A stretch of DNA of 11,598 bases from an uncultured Angelakisella sp. (GTDB lineage Bacteria; Bacillota; Clostridia; Oscillospirales; Ruminococcaceae): the NCBI GenBank assembly GCA_937914895.1, contig CALGIL010000477.1:1-11598 (forward strand). The letters are read 5' to 3'. A model generated the notes under the pieces. That model searched no databases and had not been told where the DNA came from. It saw nothing but the letters and a program-made list of their open reading frames with translations. Position numbers and translations under genes: made by a program. Below, one piece after another: positions 6,885-11,598 of this stretch (the first letter of the stretch is position 1; every line of letters begins with the position of its first letter).

Positions 6885-7685
6885 TCATTGTCCGTCGTCC
6901 ATCTTTTCAAACAGGCTTCGCAGGTTTTCCAGCTGCCGCGGCACCGAGGCATCCAGGATTCCCTCGGAGGTGTGCACCACACAGCTGTCCGGCGGAATGC
7001 TTTTGGGGACGACCTCGATCTGCTTGCCGTTTTCCCGGGCAAATTCCTTTCGCAGCTGGTGGATAAGGGTGACCAGACGGTCGCTGACCTCCACCTGAAT
7101 CCAGTCCACGTTTTTGACTGTGGCCACCGCCTGGCGAACCAGGGCGGCAAGCTCGGTACTGTCCGCGGACAGGGCCTTGCCCATAATTTTTCCGGCAATG
7201 TCCAGGGCCAGGTACTTCAGCTCCCTTTCGTAGTCCTCAAAGTACCGGCGCTGCTGCTCCCGCATCTCCTCCAGGGCGCGGTCCACTTCGGCCAGCGCCT
7301 CCTCCACCCGGCTTGTACACTGGGCAAGGCCCTCCCTGCGGCCGGCCTCCCGGGCCTCCCGCCGCAGCTCCAGCACCTCGCCCTGGGTCTGCTCCAACAG
7401 CTTTTCCCGCTCCAGGCGGGCCACCGCCATCACCCGCCGGGATACCTCCTCGGCGCTGCTGAGGTTGCTTTGGATGACGTCCCGCATCACCTGTCCGGGG
7501 TCGGGCGCCGGGGGCGCTTCCTCCGGCTCTGTTTCCGGCTCTCCCACGGCCTCGGTTTCAGCCTGGGGCAGCTCCAACTCCTCCCCGCGCTCCTCCTCCC
7601 CCTCCGGTGCGGGGGGGACGGTGTCGGGGATGAGGACCACACCTCCGGTGCGGCGCACCTGGTCGGGCTTGATCACCCTAGGCAA
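6885..7685 (-). CDS. fliH: Flagellar export ATPase regulator FliH
   Basis: FliH dimers bind FliI, hold down its activity and dock it to the rotor. The 266-residue protein has an acidic Glu/Pro-rich region (about 28-65), a long charged helix (about 75-155) with the family AxxxGxxxG pattern (Ala111, Gly115, Gly119), and a C-terminal domain resembling the V/F-type ATPase peripheral stalk, ending near EGILDASVPRQLENL (241-255). The start is an unusual TTG overlapping the fliG stop by 8 bases; GGAGG lies nine bases upstream, inside the end of fliG, which supports the TTG and suggests translational coupling. A GTG three codons later is the main alternative. Position between fliG and fliI is canonical. 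Confidence 0.93.
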   Translation of the reverse strand: MPRVIKPDQVRRTGGVVLIPDTVPPAPEGEEERGEELELPQAETEAVGEPETEPEEAPPAPDPGQVMRDVIQSNLSSAEEVSRRVMAVARLEREKLLEQTQGEVLELRREAREAGRREGLAQCTSRVEEALAEVDRALEEMREQQRRYFEDYERELKYLALDIAGKIMGKALSADSTELAALVRQAVATVKNVDWIQVEVSDRLVTLIHQLRKEFARENGKQIEVVPKSIPPDSCVVHTSEGILDASVPRQLENLRSLFEKMDDGQ

Positions 7686-8685
7686 TCACTTCGTCCTCCT
7701 CCCCCTTGGCAATGACGATCTCGCCCATCTCCTCCAGCTGGCGGATAACGGCGACAATCTTCTGCTGGGTCTCCTCCACGTCGCGCAGGCGGACGTTGTG
7801 CAGGTACTGGATGTCCTCCTCGATGGCCTCCCGCATACGGCTGGACATATTCTGCAGGATGACCTGCTTGACCTCCTCGTTGGCGGCCTTAAGGGCGATG
7901 GCCATATCCTTGGTGTCCACCTCGCGGATAAACCGCTGGATGTCCATGTTGGACAGGTTGACAATATCCTCGAAGACAAACATCAGCTTGCGGATTTCGT
8001 CGGTGAGCTCGGGGTTTTTCTGGCCCAGCTCGTCGAAGATGTATTTTTCGGTGCCCCGGTCCACATGGTTCATAATATCCGCCACGTAGGGGACGCCGCC
8101 CACCTCCATCTGGTCGGCGGAAACGATGCTGGAAAACTTCTTTTCCAGGTTCTGCTCCACAATCCGGATGATTTCGGGAGAGGCGTGGTTTAGGTTGGCA
8201 ATGCGCTCGATGACGTCGATCTGCATATCGTGGGGCAGCTCCGCCACAATTTGGGACGCCTGGTCCGCCCGGGCGTGGGAGAGCACCAGTGCAATGGTTT
8301 GGGGGTGCTCGTTCTGCAACATCATCTGCAGGCTTTTGTAATCCACCTTGCGGATAAAATCGAAGGATTTAGTCCGCAGGGAGGCCGACAGGCGCTCCAT
8401 AAAATTGGCCGCCTGCTGCTGGCCGAAGGCTTTTTCCAGGACGTCCCTGGCGTAGATGATGCCCCCTTCGTTAATGACCTTCTGGGTGACGCACAGGCCG
8501 TAAAAGTCCTCGATGGTCTCGTTCATTTCTTCGGGCAGCAGCCGGTCCAGCTTGGCAATTTCCAGGGAAATCTGCTCGATTTCTTCCTCTTTGAGGAATT
8601 TGTAGACGTTGGAGGCGCGCTGGGCGCCCAGGGCGATGACCACTGTGGCCGCCCGCTGCACCGAGGTCAACTTATGCTTCGCCAC
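7678..8685 (-). CDS. fliG: Flagellar motor switch protein FliG
   Basis: FliG is the rotor protein that receives torque from MotA and, with FliM and FliN/FliY, sets rotation direction. The 335-residue length is typical. The N-terminal domain (1-100) binds FliF. The middle domain has the EHPQ motif at 126-129, and the hinge and C-terminal part contain MFVFED (235-240). The torque helix near 285-299 keeps the charged pattern: Glu290 and Asp291 align with E. coli Asp288 and Asp289, and Arg299 with Arg297. The start is GTG, two bases after the fliF stop, with GGAGG ten bases upstream inside the fliF end, so the two genes are probably translated together. It overlaps fliH at its end. Confidence 0.97.
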   Translation of the reverse strand: MAKHKLTSVQRAATVVIALGAQRASNVYKFLKEEEIEQISLEIAKLDRLLPEEMNETIEDFYGLCVTQKVINEGGIIYARDVLEKAFGQQQAANFMERLSASLRTKSFDFIRKVDYKSLQMMLQNEHPQTIALVLSHARADQASQIVAELPHDMQIDVIERIANLNHASPEIIRIVEQNLEKKFSSIVSADQMEVGGVPYVADIMNHVDRGTEKYIFDELGQKNPELTDEIRKLMFVFEDIVNLSNMDIQRFIREVDTKDMAIALKAANEEVKQVILQNMSSRMREAIEEDIQYLHNVRLRDVEETQQKIVAVIRQLEEMGEIVIAKGEEDEVIA

Positions 8686-8687
8686 GG

Positions 8688-10262
8688 CTACCGATCCTCC
8701 CTCATGAGTGATCTGATCAGGTTTGCGGTAATTTCGGGGTTGCGCTCCGCAAATTCCCGGATCTCCTGGGTAATGGCATTTTCCTTGGGATTGGCGGAAG
8801 CCTTTGCCTCCTCCTGAAGCATCCGCTTATGCTCGTCAATCTCCCGCTCCAGGTTGAGCTTGCGCTGATTTTCTTCCTCTTCGGCGGCCTGGGCTTCGGC
8901 CATCCGCCGCTTGCGCCGGGCCCGGCGGGTAACCACCAGGATGACCACCAAAATCAGCACCACGGCGCCCAGGGCAATCCCGCCAATAATCAGCAGACGG
9001 CGGAGGTCCAGCCCAATGGGGGACGCGTCCGCGGGCATGGCTGCGTCGTCGGGGGTCAGGCTGGCCACCCGGACCTGCTCCGCGGGGATGCCCGCCCCCT
9101 TGGAGACCAGGTCCTGCAGCAGGCTTTCCCGCTCGGGGCTGAGGAACCTTTCGTCCACAATCACCGCCACGGAGGCCTCTTTCAGCAGGGGCTCTCCCTT
9201 TTCAATCTGGGTCATGATATAGCCGATCTCGTAGTCGGTCACCCGGTCAAACAGGGTGAGGTCCTCGGGGGCAAGGCCCTCCAGGTTGGGGTACTGGGGC
9301 AGGTCGGTGTTGTTTTCCTCCCCGGCAATGCCGCCCGCGGCCCCATCCTCCGACTCGTAGTGCTCCTCCCGGTGGCTGACGACGCCCTCGCCGTCCTCCT
9401 GGGGCTTAATCTCCTTAATTTCGGTGACCATCTTATCATAATCGATGGTCACCTTGGCCACCGCCGTCACCCCCTCGGCGCCATAGGTGGGCACCAAAAG
9501 GCGCTTGACGTTGTCCTCGATGGCCTTTTCAATCTGCCGCTCAAATTCCAGCCGCTTCACGTTGTACTGGTCGCGGCTGTTCTCCAGGGAGGGGGGCTCC
9601 ACGCCGGTGGCGGAGTCCGTCACCGTGACGCGGTCGGGGGTCAGCTTGGGCACCGCGGAGGCGGTGTGGTTTTTAATGGCGGATACCTGCTCCGGCGACA
9701 GGGAATAGCCGGGGCGCATGGTCACCGACACGCTGGCGCTGCTCTGGTCGTCCCCCTGGTTCCAGACAAAGTTGGTGTCCTCGGGGATGTTGATGGTAAC
9801 GGTGGCGTCCGCAATGCCGTCCCAGCGGCAAAGGGTGGTGCGGATGCTGTCCTGCAGCTGGTAAACCAAAGCCACCCGCTTTTCAAACTCGGTGGTGGTA
9901 AAGCCGGACATGCTGGAAAAGGTATCGTAGGACAGGGTGGTCTTGGGGTACCCCTGCGCGGACAGCTGGTACTGCAGCTCGTCCCACTGGTCGGCCGGCA
10001 CCCGGACATTGCCCGTGTTGTCAATCTGGGGCTGAACCCCCATTTCCAGCAGCGTGGCGTACACCTGGGTGGCCTCCGTGTTGCTCATCCCCGGAAAAAT
10101 GACCTTATACCCCTGCCCAAGGGTATGCAGCACCACTGTCAAAACCAGCGACAGGGCCAGAATGCCCAGGGCCGCCCATTTAACAATCTTCCGGGTCTTT
10201 TCCGACAGCTTTGCCCAATATTCTTTTATTTTCTCCACGACTGCTTTCAGCTGTTCCGGCAT
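8688..10262 (-). CDS. fliF: Flagellar MS-ring protein FliF
   Basis: FliF builds the MS ring in the cell membrane, the base on which the flagellum assembles. The 524 residues show a first membrane segment at about 27-48, a large extracytoplasmic region of ring-building motifs (about 50-270, with VPADQWDELQYQLSAQGYP at 88-106), a less conserved, acidic insertion (280-330) and a second membrane segment at about 423-445 followed by a basic stop (RRARRKRR). The cytoplasmic tail ends with IREFAERNPEITANLIRSLM (501-520), the FliG-binding helix. The length is a little under E. coli FliF (552). The ATG has AGGA nine bases upstream. A 61-base gap with a hairpin separates it from fliE; fliG begins two bases after its stop. 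Confidence 0.97.
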   Translation of the reverse strand: MPEQLKAVVEKIKEYWAKLSEKTRKIVKWAALGILALSLVLTVVLHTLGQGYKVIFPGMSNTEATQVYATLLEMGVQPQIDNTGNVRVPADQWDELQYQLSAQGYPKTTLSYDTFSSMSGFTTTEFEKRVALVYQLQDSIRTTLCRWDGIADATVTINIPEDTNFVWNQGDDQSSASVSVTMRPGYSLSPEQVSAIKNHTASAVPKLTPDRVTVTDSATGVEPPSLENSRDQYNVKRLEFERQIEKAIEDNVKRLLVPTYGAEGVTAVAKVTIDYDKMVTEIKEIKPQEDGEGVVSHREEHYESEDGAAGGIAGEENNTDLPQYPNLEGLAPEDLTLFDRVTDYEIGYIMTQIEKGEPLLKEASVAVIVDERFLSPERESLLQDLVSKGAGIPAEQVRVASLTPDDAAMPADASPIGLDLRRLLIIGGIALGAVVLILVVILVVTRRARRKRRMAEAQAAEEEENQRKLNLEREIDEHKRMLQEEAKASANPKENAITQEIREFAERNPEITANLIRSLMREDR

Positions 10263-10298
10263 TTTCTTCTTTCCTAACTTATCAGAAATTCAGGGCAC

Positions 10299-10338
10299 AA
10301 AACGAAAACCAGATGCATGGCTGTTACACCTGCATCTG
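10299..10338 (-). terminator. Terminator-like hairpin across the fliE stop
   Basis: CAGATGCA in the last fliE codons pairs perfectly with TGCATCTG after the stop, around a 13-base loop that can close by about three more pairs. It is followed by GTTTTCGTTTTG. The layout resembles a weak intrinsic terminator, leaky because the stem is only half GC and the T tract is interrupted. It could reduce readthrough from fliE into fliF and the rest of the operon. Confidence 0.45.
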
Positions 10339-10632
10339 CATAATTTCCTTATATACCGCCACCACCCGGGTGGTCAGCTCCACGGCGGTCTCAATGGCGG
10401 TGGTCTCCATGGCGGAGCGGATCATGATGCTGTGCAGGTCGTCCCCCGTGCCCATGACCAGGTCCGCGGCGTCGCCGGCGGCGGCTCCCTGGGCGTCTGC
10501 CACATCCCGCATTGCCTGGCCCAGCAGGTCGGCAAAGGGGAGGCCGGACCCCATGGAGGGCGCCCCCGGGGCTGCTGTACCGCCCTCCATAGACTGGATG
10601 GGCCGGATGGGCGTCAGTGCTTCCATACTCAT
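10324..10632 (-). CDS. fliE: Flagellar hook-basal body protein FliE
   Basis: FliE is the small exported adaptor between the MS ring and the rod. The 102-residue product has a Gly/Pro/Ala-rich start and the family's conserved end: SIMIRSAMETTAIETAVELTTRVVAVYKEIMQMQV fits, in pieces, the usual long helix finishing in YKEIMxMQV. Conserved FADLLGQAMRDV at 33-44 also agrees. The ATG has AGGAGG six bases upstream; a second ATG two codons later is less well placed. It is the first gene of the operon here. In most Firmicutes flgB and flgC come just before it, but the sequence upstream is an AT-rich control region and then a divergent gene. Confidence 0.95.
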   Translation of the reverse strand: MSMEALTPIRPIQSMEGGTAAPGAPSMGSGLPFADLLGQAMRDVADAQGAAAGDAADLVMGTGDDLHSIMIRSAMETTAIETAVELTTRVVAVYKEIMQMQV

Positions 10633-10734
10633 GGCTTGCCTCCTCCAAACTTGAAGTGTAATTGATCGGCCAAAGCAGGTAAAACCCTATGTTTTTTGGA
10701 ACTTGGTTTGCTTTTTCTCCCTATTTGCCAAAGA

Positions 10735-10744
10735 TTCGACAAAA
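10735..10744 (-). promoter_or_regulatory. Spo0A box C, perfect match
   Basis: The minus strand reads TTTTGTCGAA, the full Spo0A consensus including the TGTCGAA core. It lies about 12-21 bases downstream of the predicted start of the proximal promoter, where a bound protein would block early elongation, and is part of an exact 14-base repeat (10733-10746 and 10974-10987). Confidence 0.65.
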
Positions 10745-10752
10745 TTTTTGAA

Positions 10753-10762
10753 TTCGACCAAA
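10753..10762 (-). promoter_or_regulatory. Spo0A box B, one mismatch
   Basis: The minus strand reads TTTGGTCGAA, differing from the core TGTCGAA at its first base. It overlaps the last base of the proximal -10 and the predicted start site, and lies 18 bases from box C in the same orientation. The second ATTCGAC-type copy makes a paired arrangement like that described downstream of the B. subtilis abrB promoter. Confidence 0.5.
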
Positions 10763-10790
10763 TTATATACCAAATTTTGGTGTTTGTAAA
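10762..10790 (-). promoter_or_regulatory. Proximal sigma-A promoter of the flagellar operon (P1)
   Basis: On the minus strand TTTACA (10790-10785) is followed after 17 bases by a perfect TATAAT (10767-10762). The predicted start is near 10755, about 120 bases before fliE. The spacer carries a short palindrome, ACCAAATTTTGGT, and the start region carries two Spo0A-like boxes, suggesting repression at this promoter. Confidence 0.75.
10769..10781. promoter_or_regulatory. Palindrome in the P1 spacer
   Basis: ACCAAA and TTTGGT are inverted around a single T, exactly between the -35 and -10 of P1. A further CCAAATT lies 12 bases away at 10758-10764. It could be a repressor operator, though AT-rich sequence gives such matches by chance. 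Confidence 0.35.
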
Positions 10791-10816
10791 CCATTTGCAT
10801 CGAAACTTTCATGATT

Positions 10817-10836
10817 TTGTGACCGTTCTTGTGACC
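10817..10836. repeat. Tandem TTGTGACC repeats upstream of P1
   Basis: TTGTGACC occurs at 10817-10824 and again at 10829-10836, a 12-base period. The pair lies about 62-82 bases upstream of the predicted P1 start, a common position for a dimeric activator or response regulator. No known motif was recognised. Confidence 0.4.
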
Positions 10837-10891
10837 TTCGAAATTCATCGATTGTACAAAATCACCATAAAAGTCAGTAGTATTCGTGCAT

Positions 10892-10920
10892 AAAATAGTA
10901 AATTCAAATGTGATTGTAAA
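10892..10920 (-). promoter_or_regulatory. Weak possible promoter between P2 and P1
   Basis: On the minus strand TTTACA (10920-10915) and TATTTT (10897-10892) are separated by 17 bases. The -35 overlaps the T run of the terminator-like hairpin. The -10 is poor, so this may be chance in AT-rich DNA. Confidence 0.25.
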
Positions 10921-10955
10921 AAAAGACGTAAACCTGGGTCCCCGCCAAGTACGCC
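10918..10955 (-). terminator. Intrinsic terminator in the P2 leader
   Basis: In the minus-strand RNA GGCGTA-CTTGG pairs with CCAGG-TT-TACGTC: eleven pairs (two of them G-U) with a two-base bulge and a seven-base loop, followed at once by seven T residues. No minus-strand gene ends here. It starts only a few bases after the predicted P2 start, so it should stop P2 transcripts at about 40 nt unless bypassed. Confidence 0.6.
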
Positions 10956-10964
10956 GTTGCCTTC

Positions 10965-10992
10965 ATTATACAGGATTCGACAAAATTGTCCA
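10965..10992 (-). promoter_or_regulatory. Distal sigma-A promoter facing the flagellar operon (P2)
   Basis: On the minus strand TGGACA (10992-10987) is followed after 16 bases by a perfect TATAAT (10970-10965). The predicted start is near 10958. The spacer is almost filled by a perfect Spo0A box, so binding would compete with RNA polymerase. The transcript meets a terminator-like hairpin almost immediately. Confidence 0.6.
10976..10985 (-). promoter_or_regulatory. Spo0A box A, perfect match
   Basis: The minus strand reads TTTTGTCGAA inside a 14-base stretch identical to that around box C. It lies between the -35 and -10 of P2, a position that predicts repression by phosphorylated Spo0A. Confidence 0.65.
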
Positions 10993-11042
10993 GTATTTTT
11001 TATCAAATTGGGAACATATTATTCACGCCCCGGCCGCCCCCC

Positions 11043-11072
11043 TTGACAGCCTGCCCCCCGCCGGGATACAGT
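11043..11072 (+). promoter_or_regulatory. Likely promoter of the acetyltransferase gene
   Basis: A perfect -35 TTGACA (11043-11048) is followed after 18 bases by TACAGT (11067-11072), which matches TATAAT at four positions. The start would be near 11079, about 23 bases before the ATG. The very GC-rich spacer is unusual for a strong promoter. Confidence 0.5.
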
Positions 11073-11102
11073 GGAGGTATCTTTTGCGGGAGGAGCGTCC
11101 CC

Positions 11103-11579
11103 ATGGACTACGCCGTTGTCCCCATGAATGAAGCCCAGGCCAGGGAATACCTTGCCTGGACCTACCCTGCGCCCTACGATTTTTACACCGTCCGCCCCCA
11201 GGACCGCAAGGCGGAGCTGGCGGGGATTTTGGCCCGCGCCGGGGACGACTACTACGCGGTGCTGGACGGCGGCGGAGCCCTGGTGGGGATGTATGAATAT
11301 ACGTTTATCGAGGACATGATGGAAATCGGCCTGGGCCTGGCGCCGGACCGCACCGGACAGGGGCTGGGCCTGGATTTTGTGCGCCGGTGCGTGACCTTTG
11401 GCCGGGAGGCATACGGCCACCGGGGGCCGGTGGTGCTGCTGGTGGCGGACTTTAACCTCCGGGCCATCCGGGTGTACGAAAAACTGGGCTTTCGCACCGC
11501 CGCCACCGTCACCCGCCCCGCCCATGACCGGGAGGTGACCTTCCTTTTTATGTCCCTGGACCCCCGGCAGCCGGCGTAA
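11103..11579 (+). CDS. GNAT-family N-acetyltransferase
   Basis: This 158-residue protein transfers an acetyl group from acetyl-CoA to an unidentified amine. The GNAT core is clear: the beta-4/motif A segment IGLGLAPDRTGQGLGLDFV at about 75-93, with the TGQGLG pyrophosphate loop (84-89), and motif B with VADFNLRAIRVYEKLGF (114-130). The N-terminal WTYPAPYDFY pattern (19-28) is seen in a group of small Firmicutes acetyltransferases. In motif A the usual Arg/Gln at the loop start is Thr84, with Arg83 beside it. The ATG at 11103 has GGAGGAG seven to nine bases upstream; the frame is open 39 codons further but that part is low-complexity and overlaps the promoter. It is transcribed away from the flagellar operon. 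A ribosomal-protein (RimI-like), small-molecule or antibiotic substrate cannot be told apart here. Confidence 0.88.
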   Translation: MDYAVVPMNEAQAREYLAWTYPAPYDFYTVRPQDRKAELAGILARAGDDYYAVLDGGGALVGMYEYTFIEDMMEIGLGLAPDRTGQGLGLDFVRRCVTFGREAYGHRGPVVLLVADFNLRAIRVYEKLGFRTAATVTRPAHDREVTFLFMSLDPRQPA

Positions 11580-11598
11580 CGCGCAAAAGCGGCGGAGA

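Larger units (their letters stand above)
10640..11040. other. AT-rich divergent control region
   Basis: This stretch of about 400 bases is strongly AT-rich while everything on both sides is GC-rich. It holds no believable gene. It contains two good promoters facing fliE, one weak one, three Spo0A-like boxes, a terminator-like hairpin and short repeats, each listed separately. The proximal promoter would give a leader of about 120 nt before fliE. Confidence 0.8.

Noticed and set aside
6863..7198. Upstream extension of fliI by 112 codons
   Set aside because: It overlaps fliH, shows no FliI-like sequence, and the ATG at 6862 has a strong ribosome site.
8829..10277. Long plus-strand open frame opposite fliF (482 codons)
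   Set aside because: Low-complexity His/Gly/Val-rich translation with no motifs, antisense to a clear fliF.
10663..10670. Sigma-28 (SigD)-like -10, GCCGATCA, before fliE
   Set aside because: No TAAA lies at the required 14-16 base spacing upstream; only CATA at 17 bases is present.
10696..10893. 65-codon plus-strand frame in the AT-rich control region
   Set aside because: It starts with TTG, has no ribosome site and runs across the flagellar promoter; composition is that of AT-rich noncoding DNA.
10640..11040. Cyclic-di-GMP riboswitch, known in some clostridial flagellar leaders
   Set aside because: I searched by eye for the conserved aptamer segments and found none; the only strong structure is the terminator hairpin.
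10986..11102. 39-codon N-terminal extension of the acetyltransferase
   Set aside because: It overlaps the likely promoter and ribosome site and is Pro-rich and unlike the family.
1..11598. Mobile elements, CRISPR arrays, tRNA or rRNA genes
   Set aside because: No transposase or integrase motifs, spaced repeats or cloverleaf-like segments were seen; the operon is continuous and even in composition.

Overview
The window is almost entirely one flagellar operon, read right to left on the minus strand, from a GC-rich member of the Clostridia. An Oscillospiraceae-like spore-former is my inference from the gene order, the high GC, the strong GGAGG ribosome sites and the presence of Spo0A-type boxes; no species can be named.

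Layout in transcription order: an AT-rich regulatory stretch (about 10,640-11,040), then fliE, fliF, fliG, fliH, fliI, fliJ, fliK, flgD, a TIGR02530-family 'flagellar operon protein', flgE, flbD (swrD) and motA. The window ends 11 bases after the motA stop, so the expected motB lies outside. All genes are intact and closely packed, with gaps from an 8-base overlap to 107 bases. Together they encode the basal-body adaptor and MS ring (FliE, FliF), the rotor (FliG), the export ATPase with its regulator and chaperone-like stalk (FliI, FliH, FliJ), the hook with its cap and length control (FlgE, FlgD, FliK), and the start of the stator module (FlbD, MotA). The rod genes flgB and flgC, which usually precede fliE in Firmicutes, are not here.

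Divergently transcribed on the plus strand is one gene for a GNAT-family acetyltransferase (11103-11579) with its own likely promoter.

The most interesting part is the control region. It holds two good sigma-A-type promoters facing fliE and an exact 14-base repeat containing a perfect Spo0A box (TTTTGTCGAA). One copy sits between the -35 and -10 of the distal promoter and one just downstream of the proximal promoter, with a third, near-matching copy over the proximal start site. Between the two promoters is a terminator-like hairpin followed by seven T residues, which should cut transcripts from the distal promoter to about 40 nt. Inside the operon, a perfect 32-bp palindrome lies between flgE and flbD, and a hairpin with a U-rich tail spans the end of fliE. 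I see no mobile element, CRISPR array, rRNA or tRNA.
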